Source of the DNA: Azonexaceae bacterium
GTDB taxonomy: Bacteria > Pseudomonadota > Gammaproteobacteria > Burkholderiales > Rhodocyclaceae
DNA length: 64,000 nucleotides
Assembly (NCBI GenBank): GCA_009469675.1
Contig: SSSZ01000098.1
Location: 1-64,000, forward strand
Direction of reading: 5' to 3'
Both the position numbers and the translations under genes were made by a program. Of this stretch, positions 1-9,388 are shown one piece after another (the stretch's first letter is position 1; each line of letters opens with the position of its first letter). The notes beneath the pieces are model-generated. The model did not search any database. It was not told the origin of the DNA and saw nothing but the letters and a program-made list of their open reading frames with translations.

Positions 1-13
1 GTAAGGGTGGCAT

Positions 14-370
14 ATGTTTAACAAGAAACAAGCGCGTCTGCGCCGTGCCCGCAAAACCCGGGCCAAAATCGCCGAGCTCAAGGCTGTGCGCTTGTGCGTT
101 AATCGCACCAACCTGCACATCTACGCCCAGATCATTTCGCCCTGCGGCGGCAAGGTTCTGGCGTCGGCTTCCACGCTGGACAAGGACGTTCGCAAGGACG
201 TGCCGAACGGCGGTAACAAGGCTGCTGCCACGACGGTTGGCAAGCTCATCGCCGAGCGCGCCAAGGCCGCCGGCATTGAGCAGGTGGCTTTCGATCGCTC
301 CGGTCTCCAGTATCACGGCCGTGTTCAGGCGCTGGCGGAAGCTGCGCGTGAAGCCGGTCTGAAGTTCTGA
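14..370 (+). CDS. rplR: Ribosomal protein L18
   Basis: Large-subunit protein L18, which binds 5S rRNA and helps anchor the 5S particle in the central protuberance. The 118 residues equal the usual bacterial length. The N-terminus is strongly basic ([13 protein letters not shown]) and the C-terminal half carries the typical [19 protein letters not shown] ending. GGGTGG at 5-10 is the ribosome binding site. The TAA at 2-4 is probably the stop codon of the preceding rplF (L6), which lies outside the window. It is the first complete gene of the ribosomal run, 27 bases before rpsE. Confidence 0.97.
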   Translation: MFNKKQARLRRARKTRAKIAELKAVRLCVNRTNLHIYAQIISPCGGKVLASASTLDKDVRKDVPNGGNKAAATTVGKLIAERAKAAGIEQVAFDRSGLQYHGRVQALAEAAREAGLKF

Positions 371-397
371 TCGCCGGCGAAAGGACGAGGTTAGAAA

Positions 398-925
398 ATG
401 GCTAAACCCGAAAGAAACAAGAAGCCCCAGCAGGCTGAAGAGCGCGACGACGGCATGCGCGAAAAGATGGTCTCGGTCAACCGCGTCACCAAGGTGGTGA
501 AGGGCGGCCGGATCCTCGGTTTCGCGGCCCTGACCGTGGTCGGCGACGGCGATGGCGGCATCGGCATGGGCAAGGGCAAGTCCCGCGAAGTGCCGGTGGC
601 GGTCCAGAAGGCGATGGAAGAAGCCCGTCGCAAGCTGGCCAAGGTCAACCTGAAGAACGGTACCGTGCATCACACCGTGATGGGCCGCCATGGCGCCACC
701 ACCGTGATGATCCAGCCGGCTCCCGACGGTACCGGCATCATCGCCGGCGGCGCCATGCGCGCCGTCTTCGAAGTGGTCGGCGTCACCAACGTGGTGGCCA
801 AGGCCCACGGTTCGACCAATCCCTACAACATCGTGCGCGCCACCATCGACGGTCTGTCGAAGGTGAACACGCCGGCCGAGATTGCCGCCAAGCGGGGCAA
901 GTCGGTTGACCAGATTCTGGGGTAA
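398..925 (+). CDS. rpsE: Ribosomal protein S5
   Basis: Small-subunit protein S5, involved in decoding fidelity and mRNA entry. It has 175 residues, slightly longer than the E. coli protein because of an extended basic N-terminus ([10 protein letters not shown]). The double-stranded RNA binding region is recognisable from [20 protein letters not shown], and the glycine-rich [17 protein letters not shown] loop and the C-terminal domain with [13 protein letters not shown] follow. The gene sits between rplR and rpmD as in the standard spc operon, with 3 bases to rpmD, so translation is probably coupled. Confidence 0.97.
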   Translation: MAKPERNKKPQQAEERDDGMREKMVSVNRVTKVVKGGRILGFAALTVVGDGDGGIGMGKGKSREVPVAVQKAMEEARRKLAKVNLKNGTVHHTVMGRHGATTVMIQPAPDGTGIIAGGAMRAVFEVVGVTNVVAKAHGSTNPYNIVRATIDGLSKVNTPAEIAAKRGKSVDQILG

Positions 926-928
926 GTC

Positions 929-1111
929 ATGAGTGACAAGAAAATCAAGGTGAAGCTCGTCAAGAGCATCATCGGCACCAAACAGGACCACCGCGCCACC
1001 GTGCGCGGCCTGGGGCTGCGCAAGCTCAACAGCACTTCCGAGCTGGTCGATACCCCGGCGGTCCGCGGCATGATCCACAAGGTTCAATACCTGGTGAAGG
1101 TTGAGGGCTAA
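929..1111 (+). CDS. rpmD: Ribosomal protein L30
   Basis: Small large-subunit protein L30 of 60 residues, the usual bacterial short form. The sequence has the expected [20 protein letters not shown] start and a conserved [12 protein letters not shown] stretch. It begins 3 bases after rpsE and ends 3 bases before rplO, which fits tight co-translation inside the spc operon. Confidence 0.96.
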   Translation: MSDKKIKVKLVKSIIGTKQDHRATVRGLGLRKLNSTSELVDTPAVRGMIHKVQYLVKVEG

Positions 1112-1114
1112 GCG

Positions 1115-1549
1115 ATGCGTCTGAATACTATCAAGCCCGCCGAGGGCTCCAAGCACGCCGCCAAGCGCGTCGGTCGCGGTATCGGTTCCGGCCTGGGCAA
1201 GACCGCCGGGCGCGGCCACAAGGGCCAGAAGTCCCGGTCCGGCGGCTTCCACAAGGTCGGCTTTGAAGGCGGCCAGATGCCTCTGCAGCGTCGCCTGCCG
1301 AAGCGCGGCTTCAACTCGCTGACCCGGGCCCGCAACTACGAGGTGCGGCTGTCTGATCTGGAGCGCCTGCCGGTCGACGAAATTGACCTGCTCGCCCTGC
1401 AGGTGGCCGGCGTGGTTCCCGCCGATGCCCTGTCGGCCAAGGTCATCCTCTCCGGCAAGCTGAGCCGCAAGGTCCAGCTGAAGGGCGTCGGCGCCACCAA
1501 GGGCGCCAAGGCGGCCATCGAGGCAGCCGGCGGATCGATCGCCGAGTAA
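1115..1549 (+). CDS. rplO: Ribosomal protein L15
   Basis: Large-subunit assembly protein L15, 144 residues. The glycine-rich basic N-terminal extension ([20 protein letters not shown]) reaches into 23S rRNA in known structures, and the globular C-terminal half follows. It lies directly upstream of secY, the standard arrangement that couples ribosomal protein supply and the translocon. Confidence 0.96.
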   Translation: MRLNTIKPAEGSKHAAKRVGRGIGSGLGKTAGRGHKGQKSRSGGFHKVGFEGGQMPLQRRLPKRGFNSLTRARNYEVRLSDLERLPVDEIDLLALQVAGVVPADALSAKVILSGKLSRKVQLKGVGATKGAKAAIEAAGGSIAE

Positions 1550-1571
1550 GACAGAGAAAGAGGACAGGACT

Positions 1572-2894
1572 TTGGCAGCAAATCCCAATACCGTTGGCAA
1601 GGGCGGCAAGTTCGGCGATCTCAAGCGCCGGCTGTGGTTCTTGCTGGGCGCCCTGATCGTTTATCGCATCGGCGCCCATATTCCGGTTCCGGGCATCGAC
1701 CCCAAGGTTCTTTCCGATCTTTTCAATTCGCAGCAGGGCGGCATCCTCGGCATGTTCAACATGTTTTCCGGGGGCGCTCTGTCGCGGTTCACCATCTTCG
1801 CCCTGGGGATCATGCCGTACATTTCGGCTTCGATCATCATGCAGTTGATGAGCGTCGCCAGCCCCCAGCTGGAAGCGCTGAAGAAGGAAGGCGAAGCGGG
1901 ACGCCGCAAGATCACTCAGTACACTCGCTACGGCACCGTCGCCCTGGCGTTGTTCCAGGGCGTGGGCATCGCCATCGCGCTGGAGGCCCAGCCTGGCCTG
2001 GTCGCCGACCCCGGCTTCATGTTCCGCCTGACCACCGTGACCACCCTGGTCACCGGCACCATGTTCCTCATGTGGCTGGGCGAGCAGGTCACCGAACGGG
2101 GTCTCGGCAACGGCATCTCGATCATCATCTTCGCCGGTATCGCTGCCGGCCTGCCCAGCGCCATCGGCGGCCTGCTCGAGCTGGTCCGCACCGGTGCCAT
2201 GCACCCCCTTACCGCCCTGGTTATCTGCGTTCTCGTGGTTCTCGTCACGGCCTTCGTCGTCTTCGTCGAACGCGGCCAGCGGAAGATTCTGGTCAACTAC
2301 GCCAAGCGCCAGGTGGGCAACAAAATTTACGGCGGGCAGAGTTCGCACCTGCCCCTGAAGCTCAACATGTCGGGCGTTATCCCGCCCATCTTCGCTTCGT
2401 CGATCATCCTTTTTCCGGCCACCGTCGCCGGCTGGTTCGGTTCCGGCGACTCGATGCGCTGGCTGAAGGACATCGCCGGCGCCCTCTCTCCAGGCCAGCC
2501 CGTCTATGTGATGCTCTACGCCGCGGCCATCGTTTTCTTCTGCTTCTTCTACACGGCCCTGGTCTTCAATTCGAAGGAAACTGCCGACAACCTGAAGAAG
2601 AGCGGCGCCTTCGTTCCCGGCATTCGCCCCGGCGAGCAGACCGCTCGCTACATCGACAAGATTCTCATGCGCCTGACCCTGGTGGGGGCCGCTTACATCA
2701 CCATCGTCTGCCTGCTGCCGGAATTCCTCATTTTGAAGTGGAACGTGCCCTTCTATTTCGGCGGTACGTCGCTCCTCATTATCGTGGTCGTGACCATGGA
2801 CTTCATGTCCCAGGTCCAGGCCTATGTGATGTCGCACCAATACGAGAGCCTGTTGAAGAAGGCTAATTTCAAAGGCTCGCCGCTGATCAAATAA
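1572..2894 (+). CDS. secY: Preprotein translocase subunit SecY
   Basis: Central channel-forming subunit of the SecYEG translocon in the inner membrane. The 440 residues match the family and about ten hydrophobic segments are visible, starting at [21 protein letters not shown]. The cytoplasmic loop with [16 protein letters not shown] and the late loop with [20 protein letters not shown] are conserved SecY regions. The start is a TTG codon; an in-frame MAANPN start fits the family N-terminus, and a GAGGA box lies about ten bases upstream. infA follows after 7 bases. Confidence 0.97.
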   Translation: MAANPNTVGKGGKFGDLKRRLWFLLGALIVYRIGAHIPVPGIDPKVLSDLFNSQQGGILGMFNMFSGGALSRFTIFALGIMPYISASIIMQLMSVASPQLEALKKEGEAGRRKITQYTRYGTVALALFQGVGIAIALEAQPGLVADPGFMFRLTTVTTLVTGTMFLMWLGEQVTERGLGNGISIIIFAGIAAGLPSAIGGLLELVRTGAMHPLTALVICVLVVLVTAFVVFVERGQRKILVNYAKRQVGNKIYGGQSSHLPLKLNMSGVIPPIFASSIILFPATVAGWFGSGDSMRWLKDIAGALSPGQPVYVMLYAAAIVFFCFFYTALVFNSKETADNLKKSGAFVPGIRPGEQTARYIDKILMRLTLVGAAYITIVCLLPEFLILKWNVPFYFGGTSLLIIVVVTMDFMSQVQAYVMSHQYESLLKKANFKGSPLIK

Positions 2895-2901
2895 ATCGGG
2901 T

Positions 2902-3120
2902 ATGTCGAAGGAAGACGTCATCGAAATGCAGGGGGAGGTCGTCGAGAACCTCCCCAACGCGACCTTCAAGGTCAAACTGGAAAACGGCCACGTTGTCCAT
3001 GCCTTCATTTCCGGCAAGATGCGCATGCACTACATCCGCATCCTGCCCGGGGACAAGGTCACGGTACAGCTGACGCCCTACGATTTAACCAAGGCCCGGA
3101 TCACCTTCCGGGCCAAGTAA
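2902..3120 (+). CDS. infA: Translation initiation factor IF-1
   Basis: IF-1, which occupies the ribosomal A site during initiation. It has 72 residues, the canonical size, and a single OB-fold S1-like domain ([20 protein letters not shown], then [18 protein letters not shown]). Its position between secY and rpmJ is the usual one in betaproteobacteria. The gene follows secY by 7 bases. Confidence 0.97.
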   Translation: MSKEDVIEMQGEVVENLPNATFKVKLENGHVVHAFISGKMRMHYIRILPGDKVTVQLTPYDLTKARITFRAK

Positions 3121-3194
3121 GAATTCTCTACGCAATAAACCGCAGGGTAAGGAATCACGGCTGCTTCCAAACTCTCGCAGACGAGGAGTGAAAC

Positions 3195-3308
3195 ATGAAA
3201 GTGCAACCTTCAGTGAAGCGCATTTGCCGCAATTGCAAAGTCATCCGTCGCAAGGGTGTGGTGCGCATCATTTGCAAGGATCCGCGTCATAAGCAACGCC
3301 AGGGCTGA
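3195..3308 (+). CDS. rpmJ: Ribosomal protein L36 (zinc-binding form)
   Basis: The smallest large-subunit protein, 37 residues, translated from an ATG with a good ribosome binding site (GAGGAG at about 3183-3188). The four zinc ligands of the C+ type are all present: Cys11, Cys14, Cys27 and His32 (motifs CRNC and CKDPRH). The gene is very short but its position between infA and rpsM is diagnostic. The 74 bases between infA and rpmJ show no clear terminator. Confidence 0.95.
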   Translation: MKVQPSVKRICRNCKVIRRKGVVRIICKDPRHKQRQG

Positions 3309-3361
3309 TGGCCTTGGCTGAGTCCGGTATCCGTTAATTTTCGAAACATTGGAGTGATTCG

Positions 3362-3724
3362 ATGGCCCGTATCGCAGGGGTAAACATTTCGAACCATCAG
3401 CATGCCGAAATCGCTCTGACCGCGATCTATGGCATCGGCCGCACCCGTGCACAGAAGATCTGTGACGCTGCCGGCGTGGCTCGTAGCAAGAAGATCAAGG
3501 ACCTGTCCGACGCGGACATGGACCGTTTGCGGGAAGAAGTCGGCAAGTTCACCGTCGAGGGTGATCTGCGCCGTGAGGTCACCATGAGCATCAAGCGCCT
3601 CATGGACCTCGGCTGCTACCGTGGTATGCGTCACCGCAAGGGCCTGCCCTGCCGCGGTCAGCGCACCCGTACCAATGCCCGTACCCGCAAGGGTCCGCGC
3701 AAGGCCATCGCCGGCAAGAAGTAA
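3362..3724 (+). CDS. rpsM: Ribosomal protein S13
   Basis: Small-subunit head protein S13, which contacts the P-site tRNA and forms intersubunit bridges with the large subunit. It has 120 residues. The helix-two-turn-helix region ([20 protein letters not shown], then [11 protein letters not shown]) and the basic C-terminal tail with [14 protein letters not shown] are typical. It begins the alpha part of the operon (rpsM-rpsK-rpsD-rpoA-rplQ). Confidence 0.97.
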   Translation: MARIAGVNISNHQHAEIALTAIYGIGRTRAQKICDAAGVARSKKIKDLSDADMDRLREEVGKFTVEGDLRREVTMSIKRLMDLGCYRGMRHRKGLPCRGQRTRTNARTRKGPRKAIAGKK

Positions 3725-3736
3725 TAGGGACTGAAC

Positions 3737-4126
3737 ATGGCAAAGACAGCTACCAAAGTTCGCAAGAAGGTCAAGAAGAACGTTGCCGAGGGCATCGCCC
3801 ACATCCACGCTTCGTTCAACAACACCATCATCACCATTACCGATCGCCAGGGCAACGCCTTGTCCTGGGCGACTTCCGGTGGCGCCGGCTTCCGCGGCTC
3901 GCGCAAATCCACTCCGTTCGCGGCCCAGGTGGCTGCCGAGGCGGCGGGCAAGGCGGCGCAGGAATGCGGCGTCAAGAACCTGGAAGTCCGCATCAAAGGC
4001 CCCGGGCCTGGCCGCGAGTCCTCCGTCCGGGCGCTCAACGCCCTGGGCCTGAAGATCACCGCCATTTCCGACGTGACGCCGGTGCCCCACAACGGCTGCC
4101 GTCCGCCCAAGAAGCGCCGCATCTAA
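3737..4126 (+). CDS. rpsK: Ribosomal protein S11
   Basis: Small-subunit platform protein S11, 129 residues. Conserved segments are visible: [20 protein letters not shown], the [19 protein letters not shown]-like region (here [19 protein letters not shown]) and the C-terminal [15 protein letters not shown]. It lies 12 bases after rpsM and 12 before rpsD. Confidence 0.97.
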   Translation: MAKTATKVRKKVKKNVAEGIAHIHASFNNTIITITDRQGNALSWATSGGAGFRGSRKSTPFAAQVAAEAAGKAAQECGVKNLEVRIKGPGPGRESSVRALNALGLKITAISDVTPVPHNGCRPPKKRRI

Positions 4127-4138
4127 GGAGAAAGACAA

Positions 4139-4768
4139 GTGGCTCGTAATCTCGATCCGAAATGCCGTCAGTGCCGCCGCGAGGGGGAGAAGCTTTTCCT
4201 CAAGGGCGAGAAGTGCTTCACCGACAAGTGCGCCATCGAGCGCCGTTCCTACGCCCCCGGCCAGCACGGCCAGAAGTCCGGCGCCCGTCTCTCCGACTAC
4301 GGCGTCCATCTGCGCGCCAAGCAGAAGATCCGTCGCGTCTATGGCGTCCTCGAGGGCCAGTTCCGCAAGACCTTCTTCGAAGCTGAGCGCAAGAAAGGCC
4401 AGACCGGCGAAAACCTCCTGCAATTGCTCGAATCGCGCCTCGACTCCGTCGCCTACCGCATGGGCTTTGGGGCGTCCCGCGCCGAATCCCGCCAGGTCGT
4501 CCGTCACAACGGCGTCCTGGTCAACGGCAAGCGCGTCAACATCCCGTCTTACCAGGTCAAACCCGGCGACGTGGTACAACTGACCGATCGCGCCCGCGGT
4601 TCCCTGCGTGTCAAGGCGGCGCTGGAAGCCGCCGAATCCCGCGGTTTCCCCGAGTGGTTGGCGGTGGATGTCAAGGAAGGCAAAGGCACGTTCAAGGCTC
4701 TGCCGCAGCGCTCGGAGCTGCCGTCGACCCTGAACGAAGGTCTGGTCATCGAACTTTACTCGAAGTAA
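4139..4768 (+). CDS. rpsD: Ribosomal protein S4
   Basis: Primary 16S rRNA-binding assembly protein S4, also the likely translational repressor of the alpha operon as in E. coli. It has 209 residues and starts with GTG after an AAGGAG site. The N-terminal zinc cluster is complete (Cys9, Cys12, Cys26, Cys31), so this is the zinc-binding C+ form. The C-terminal S4 RNA-binding domain is seen at [20 protein letters not shown] and the [20 protein letters not shown] segment. Confidence 0.97.
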   Translation: MARNLDPKCRQCRREGEKLFLKGEKCFTDKCAIERRSYAPGQHGQKSGARLSDYGVHLRAKQKIRRVYGVLEGQFRKTFFEAERKKGQTGENLLQLLESRLDSVAYRMGFGASRAESRQVVRHNGVLVNGKRVNIPSYQVKPGDVVQLTDRARGSLRVKAALEAAESRGFPEWLAVDVKEGKGTFKALPQRSELPSTLNEGLVIELYSK

Positions 4769-4792
4769 CACTCAGGCACAGGAACCTAGCCC

Positions 4793-5767
4793 ATGCAAAG
4801 CAGTGGACTTCTGAAACCCCGTATCATCGACGTGCAGAGCGTGTCGCCGGTGCAAGCCAAGGTCGTGATGGAGCCGTTCGAACGCGGCTTCGGTCACACC
4901 CTGGGCAACGCCCTGCGCCGCATCCTGCTCTCTTCCATGCCGGGCTACGCTCCGACGGAAGTGGCCATCGATGGCGTGTTGCACGAATACTCCACCGTTG
5001 ACGGTGTGCAGGAGGATGTCGTCGACATTCTCCTCAACCTCAAGGGTATCGTGTTCAAGCTGCACAACCGCGAGGTCGTCACCCTCAACCTCGCCAAGGA
5101 AGGCGAAGGCCCGGTCCGCGCCGGCGATATCGAACTGCCCCACGATGTGGAAATCATCAACCCGGAGCATGTCGTCGCCCACCTCTCCCCCGGCGGCAAG
5201 CTGGCCATGGAGATCAAGGTTGAAAAAGGCCGCGGCTACGTTCCCGGCAACGTGCGCAACCTGGGTGACTCCAAGACCATCGGCAAGCTGGTCCTGGACG
5301 CCTCCTACAGCCCGATCCGCCGCGTCGCCTACAACGTCGAAAGCGCTCGCGTCGAGCAGCGCACCGACCTCGACAAGCTGATCGTCGATATCGAGACCAA
5401 CGGCGTCGTCGAGCCGGAAGAGGCTATCCGCTACGCCGCCCGCGTGCTGATGGAACAACTCTCCGTCTTTGCCGATCTGGAAGGCACGGCTCCCACCATC
5501 GAGGCTTCCAAGCCCGCCCAGGTGGACCCGGTCCTGCTCCGTCCGGTGGACGATCTCGAATTGACGGTGCGCTCCGCCAATTGCCTCAAGGCCGAGAATA
5601 TCTACTACATCGGCGACCTCATCCAGCGCACCGAGAACGAGCTTCTGAAGACCCCCAACCTGGGTCGCAAGTCGCTCAACGAAATCAAGGAAGTGCTGGC
5701 CGCCCGGGGCCTGACCCTGGGCATGAAACTGGAAAATTGGCCGCCCGCCGGTCTGGAGGAGGCGTAA
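4793..5767 (+). CDS. rpoA: RNA polymerase alpha subunit
   Basis: Alpha subunit of RNA polymerase, 324 residues. Residues 1 to about 230 form the dimerising N-terminal domain ([20 protein letters not shown]). After a linker, about residues 245-324 form the C-terminal domain that binds UP elements and activators ([20 protein letters not shown], then [20 protein letters not shown]). It has the usual place between rpsD and rplQ. Confidence 0.98.
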   Translation: MQSSGLLKPRIIDVQSVSPVQAKVVMEPFERGFGHTLGNALRRILLSSMPGYAPTEVAIDGVLHEYSTVDGVQEDVVDILLNLKGIVFKLHNREVVTLNLAKEGEGPVRAGDIELPHDVEIINPEHVVAHLSPGGKLAMEIKVEKGRGYVPGNVRNLGDSKTIGKLVLDASYSPIRRVAYNVESARVEQRTDLDKLIVDIETNGVVEPEEAIRYAARVLMEQLSVFADLEGTAPTIEASKPAQVDPVLLRPVDDLELTVRSANCLKAENIYYIGDLIQRTENELLKTPNLGRKSLNEIKEVLAARGLTLGMKLENWPPAGLEEA

Positions 5768-5823
5768 GCCTTCCCGGAACGCGGCAGTCAAGGGACGCCT
5801 GCAGAATATAGAAAGGATTAACC

Positions 5824-6225
5824 ATGCGTCACCGTTTGGGACTTCGCAAACTCAACCGTACCAGCAGCCATCGCCTGGCGATGCTGCGCAACATGACCGT
5901 TTCCCTCCTCAAGCACGAGGCCATCAAGACCACCGTGCCCAAGGCCAAGGAACTGCGGCGTGTCGTCGAGCCGATCATCACCCTCGGCAAGACTCCGACC
6001 CTGGCCAACAAGCGCCTGGCTTTTGACCGGCTGCGCGACCGCGACATCGTGGTCAAGCTGTTCGCCGAAATCGGACCGCGCTATGCGGCGCGCCCGGGGG
6101 GCTATCTGCGCATCCTGAAGTGCGGCTTCCGCGTCGGCGACAATGCGCCGATGGCCTTCGTCGAACTGGTCGATCGCCCGGAGCCCACCGAGCCGGTGGA
6201 AGTAGCTGAAGAAGCCGCCTCCTGA
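5824..6225 (+). CDS. rplQ: Ribosomal protein L17
   Basis: Large-subunit protein L17, 133 residues. The highly conserved start [20 protein letters not shown] is present, followed by [20 protein letters not shown]. It is the last gene of the operon and is followed within 20 bases by a strong terminator. An AGAAAGGAT element just upstream provides the ribosome binding site. Confidence 0.97.
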   Translation: MRHRLGLRKLNRTSSHRLAMLRNMTVSLLKHEAIKTTVPKAKELRRVVEPIITLGKTPTLANKRLAFDRLRDRDIVVKLFAEIGPRYAARPGGYLRILKCGFRVGDNAPMAFVELVDRPEPTEPVEVAEEAAS

Positions 6226-6243
6226 GCCAGGGAGCGCCAATTG

Positions 6244-6270
6244 AAAGGCCGGGGTTTCCCGGCCTTTTTT
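6244..6270 (+). terminator. Rho-independent terminator of the ribosomal/alpha operon
   Basis: A perfect 10-base-pair stem (AAAGGCCGGG, loop GTTT, CCCGGCCTTT) followed by a T-rich tail that continues to about 6275. It lies 18 bases after the rplQ stop and separates that operon from the convergent gltL-like gene. On the minus strand there is no T tract after the stem, so it is best read as one-directional. Confidence 0.9.
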
Positions 6271-6275
6271 CTTTT

Positions 6276-7004
6276 CTAGTGGCGCAGGATTTTCGAGAGA
6301 AAAAGCTGGGCGCGTTCCGAGCGGGGCGTGCCGAAGAAATCTTCCTTGGCGGCATCCTCGACGATCCGCCCCTGATCCATGAAGATCACCCGGTGGGCGA
6401 CGCGGCGGGCAAAGCCCATCTCGTGGGTGACGCACATCATGGTCATGCCGTCCCGGGCGAGTTCGACCATGACGTCAAGTACCTCGTTAATCATTTCGGG
6501 ATCGAGGGCCGAGGTCGGCTCGTCGAAGAGCATGCAGATCGGATCCATGGCCAGCGCCCGGGCGATCGCCACCCGTTGCTGCTGCCCGCCGGAAAGCTGC
6601 CCCGGGTATTTTTCCGCTTGGGTGCGCAGACCTACCCGGTCAAGGAGTTTGAGTCCCCGTTCCCGGGCCTCGTCGGCGGAGCGGCCGAGCACCTTGCGCT
6701 GGGCGATGCTCAGGTTTTCCATGATGCTCATGTGGGGGAAAAGCTCGAAATGCTGGAACACCATGCCGACCCGGGCACGCAGGCGGGGCAGGTCGATGCC
6801 CGGGGCGGCGAGGGAGGTGCCGTCGACCACGATGTCGCCGGACTGGAAGGGTTCGAGTCCGTTGACGCATTTGATGAGGGTCGACTTGCCCGACCCCGAG
6901 GGGCCGCAGACGACCACCACTTCGCCCTGGGCTACCGCCGTGGTGCAGTCGCTGAGCACCTGGAAATGACCATAGTGCTTGCCAACCTTCTTGATCTCGA
7001 TCAT
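6276..7004 (-). CDS. gltL: Polar amino-acid ABC transporter ATPase (GltL-like)
   Basis: ATP-binding subunit of a glutamate/aspartate-type ABC importer, cytoplasmic face of the inner membrane. The 242 residues include the Walker A motif GPSGSGKST, the signature [15 protein letters not shown], Walker B with [12 protein letters not shown] and the switch histidine in CVTHEMGF. The ATG overlaps the permease stop by 4 bases (ATGA), so translation is coupled. Substrate is inferred from the family and from the GltI-like binding protein in the same operon. Confidence 0.9.
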   Translation of the reverse strand: MIEIKKVGKHYGHFQVLSDCTTAVAQGEVVVVCGPSGSGKSTLIKCVNGLEPFQSGDIVVDGTSLAAPGIDLPRLRARVGMVFQHFELFPHMSIMENLSIAQRKVLGRSADEARERGLKLLDRVGLRTQAEKYPGQLSGGQQQRVAIARALAMDPICMLFDEPTSALDPEMINEVLDVMVELARDGMTMMCVTHEMGFARRVAHRVIFMDQGRIVEDAAKEDFFGTPRSERAQLFLSKILRH

Positions 7005-7675
7005 TGGACGCCCCTCGACTGGAGGCGCCGCACCACCTGGGACGCCGCGAAACAGATGGCAAAATAGACGGCGCCGGCGAAAAGCAGGAGTTCAACCAGC
7101 CGGCCATCCCGGTCGCCGACCTTGTAGGCCGTGCCGAAGAAGTCGGAAAGGCCAATCACGTAGACCAGGGAGGTGTCCTGGAAAAGGATGATGGCCTGGG
7201 TGAGGAGCAAGGGAACCATGTTGCGGAAGGCCTGGGGCAGGACGATGAGGCGCATGGTCTGGGCCGGGGTGAAGCCGAGGGCCAGTCCGGCGGCGACCTG
7301 ACCGCGGGGAACGCTCTGGATGCCGGCGCGGATGATCTCCGAATAGTAGGCGGCCTCGAACAGGGCGAAGGCCACCAGGGCCGAGGTCAGCCGGATGTCG
7401 GCGATGCCTTCGCCGAAAACCGCCTTGAGCAGCTGGGGAACGATCAGATAAAACCACAGGATGACCATCACCAGGGGCACCGAGCGGAAGAGATTGACGT
7501 AGCCGGCGGCCAGCCCGGCAAGGAGCGGATTGGCGCCGAGGCGGGCGACGGCCAGGAGGGTGCCCCAGACGATGCCGACCACGATGGCGGTCAGCGTCAC
7601 CTCCAGGGTCACCAGCAGGCCCTTGCCGAGCAGGGGCAGGGCACCGGGAATCGACGACCAGTCGAATTCGTACAC
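7001..7675 (-). CDS. gltK: Amino-acid ABC transporter permease (GltK-like)
   Basis: Inner-membrane permease of the HisM/GltK family, 224 residues with about five hydrophobic segments. The cytoplasmic EAA loop is visible around [20 protein letters not shown], where the ATPase docks. It begins one base after the upstream permease stop and overlaps the ATPase start, which fits one operon with its partner GltJ-like permease. Confidence 0.88.
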   Translation of the reverse strand: MYEFDWSSIPGALPLLGKGLLVTLEVTLTAIVVGIVWGTLLAVARLGANPLLAGLAAGYVNLFRSVPLVMVILWFYLIVPQLLKAVFGEGIADIRLTSALVAFALFEAAYYSEIIRAGIQSVPRGQVAAGLALGFTPAQTMRLIVLPQAFRNMVPLLLTQAIILFQDTSLVYVIGLSDFFGTAYKVGDRDGRLVELLLFAGAVYFAICFAASQVVRRLQSRGVQ

Positions 7676-7676
7676 C

Positions 7677-8417
7677 CTACTGCCCTCCCCCGACGAAACC
7701 CGGCACCCGGACGCGGTGTTCCAGCCGGCGCATGAGGATCATGACGGTAAGGTTGATGAGGACGTAGAGCAGGGTGACGGCAATGAAGGCTTCGTAGGGC
7801 TGGGCGGTGTAATCGACCAGTTGCTGGGCCTGGCGGGACAATTCGATGAGGCCGATCGTGGTGGCCACCGCCGAGTTCTTGAAAATGTTGAGAAACTCCG
7901 AAGTCAGTGGCGGCAGGATGAGGCGGAAGGCCATGGGCAGCATGACGTGGCGGTAGGTCTGGGGCAGGGTCAGGCCCAGCGCCAGGCCGGCGTTCTTCTG
8001 CCCGGGCGGCAGGGAGCCGATGCCGGCCCGCACCTGCTCGGCGACGCGGGCGCTGGTGAACAGGCCGAGGCAGACCATGGCCGCCAGGAACTGCTGGACG
8101 AGCGGATCGGATTGCTTGTAGGCGTCGCCCAGACGCTGGGGCAGCAGTTCGGGCAGGACGAAGTACCAGATGAAAAGCTGTACGAGGAGCGGGATGTTGC
8201 GAAAAAGCTCGACCCAGGCGGTGGCCAGCCCGGCCAGCCAGCGGTTGGGCACGGTGCGCAGGACGCCGACCAGGGTGCCGCTGGCCAGGGCGATCAGCCA
8301 GGCGGCCAGGGAGAGGCTGACCGTCCATTGCAGCCCGGTGAGCAGCCAGCCCAGATAGCTGCCGTCCCCGGCGGCGGTGGGCTGCAGGAAGACCGACCAG
8401 TTCCAGTGGTAGCCCAT
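7677..8417 (-). CDS. gltJ: Amino-acid ABC transporter permease (GltJ-like)
   Basis: Second permease of the importer, 246 residues. The N-terminal [10 protein letters not shown] region precedes a first membrane segment. The protein has the expected EAA-type loop ([20 protein letters not shown]). Two different permeases encoded side by side are typical of glutamate/aspartate systems, where they form a heterodimer. Confidence 0.88.
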   Translation of the reverse strand: MGYHWNWSVFLQPTAAGDGSYLGWLLTGLQWTVSLSLAAWLIALASGTLVGVLRTVPNRWLAGLATAWVELFRNIPLLVQLFIWYFVLPELLPQRLGDAYKQSDPLVQQFLAAMVCLGLFTSARVAEQVRAGIGSLPPGQKNAGLALGLTLPQTYRHVMLPMAFRLILPPLTSEFLNIFKNSAVATTIGLIELSRQAQQLVDYTAQPYEAFIAVTLLYVLINLTVMILMRRLEHRVRVPGFVGGGQ

Positions 8418-8458
8418 GTCCCGAGTCGCTGCGAATCAGCCGGCCGGGCGTCGTCGAC

Positions 8459-9361
8459 CTAGTCGAAAGCCTTGTCGTTGGGCGCTTTGAAAAGCGTCTT
8501 CAGATCGTCCGACAGGGGCATGTTGAGGTTCAGGCCCTTGGGGGGAATCGGGCTCATAAACCACTTCTGGTAGATTTTTTCCGCCTCGCCCGAGGTCATC
8601 GCCTTGGCCAGGGCAGCGTCGACCAGCTTCTTGAACCCCGGGTCGTCCTTGCGCAGCATGCAGCCGTAGGCCTCCTTCGACTGGGGGGTACCGACCACGA
8701 CCCAGTCCCCAGGCTTCCTGGCCTTGGCCATTTCACCGAAGAGCAGGGCGTCGTCCATCATGAAGGCCACCGCCCGGCCGGTTTCCAGGGTGAGGAAGGA
8801 TTCGCCGTGGTCCTTGGCAGAGATGACGTTCATCTTCATCTGGCGGTCTTCGTTCATTTTGCGAATCAGGCGTTCGGAAGTCGTGCCGGCGGTGGTGACG
8901 ACGTTCTTGCCGGCCAGGTCGGCAAAGTCTCTGATGCCCGAATCCTTCCTGGTCATCAGCCGGGTGCCGATGACGAAAATGCTGGTCGAAAAGGCGACCT
9001 GCCTCTGCCGTTCCAGATTATTGGTGGTCGAGCCGCATTCCAGGTCCACCGTGCCGTTCTGCACCAGGCTGATGCGGTTGGCCGAGGTGACGGGCATCAG
9101 GCGGACTTCGAGCTTGGCGAGTTTAAGTTCGGCCTTGAGGGCATCGACGACTTTCAGCATCAGTTCGTGGGAGTAACCGATGACCTGTTGCCTGTCGTCG
9201 TAATAGGAAAAGGGAATCGAAGATTCCCGGTGGCCCAGGGTGATGCTGCCGCTTTCCTTGAGCTTCTTGAGGGTGGCGGCTTCCTGGGCGGCAGCGGGAG
9301 GAACGGCCAGACCGGCGAGTAGGGCGGAGAGGACGGAGGCGGCGAATAGGGCGGGCTTCAT
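8459..9361 (-). CDS. gltI: Glutamate/aspartate-type periplasmic binding protein
   Basis: Solute-binding protein of the importer, 300 residues against 302 for E. coli GltI. A Sec signal peptide (about residues 1-25, ending PPAAAQ) precedes the SBP_bac_3 domain with GSITLGHRESSIPFSY, VDLECGSTTNN and the second lobe VVTTAGTTSERLI. An ideal AGGAGG ribosome binding site (9369-9374 on the minus strand) precedes the ATG. The gene starts 28 bases after the receiver-PP2C gene, so read-through from the signalling genes is possible. Confidence 0.9.
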   Translation of the reverse strand: MKPALFAASVLSALLAGLAVPPAAAQEAATLKKLKESGSITLGHRESSIPFSYYDDRQQVIGYSHELMLKVVDALKAELKLAKLEVRLMPVTSANRISLVQNGTVDLECGSTTNNLERQRQVAFSTSIFVIGTRLMTRKDSGIRDFADLAGKNVVTTAGTTSERLIRKMNEDRQMKMNVISAKDHGESFLTLETGRAVAFMMDDALLFGEMAKARKPGDWVVVGTPQSKEAYGCMLRKDDPGFKKLVDAALAKAMTSGEAEKIYQKWFMSPIPPKGLNLNMPLSDDLKTLFKAPNDKAFD

Positions 9362-9388
9362 GCGGGTTCCTCCTGGGGTTGCGGATTT

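Noticed and set aside
1443-3026. 527-codon minus-strand open frame opposite secY
   Set aside because: It is the complement of the conserved secY and rplO coding region with no recognisable domain.
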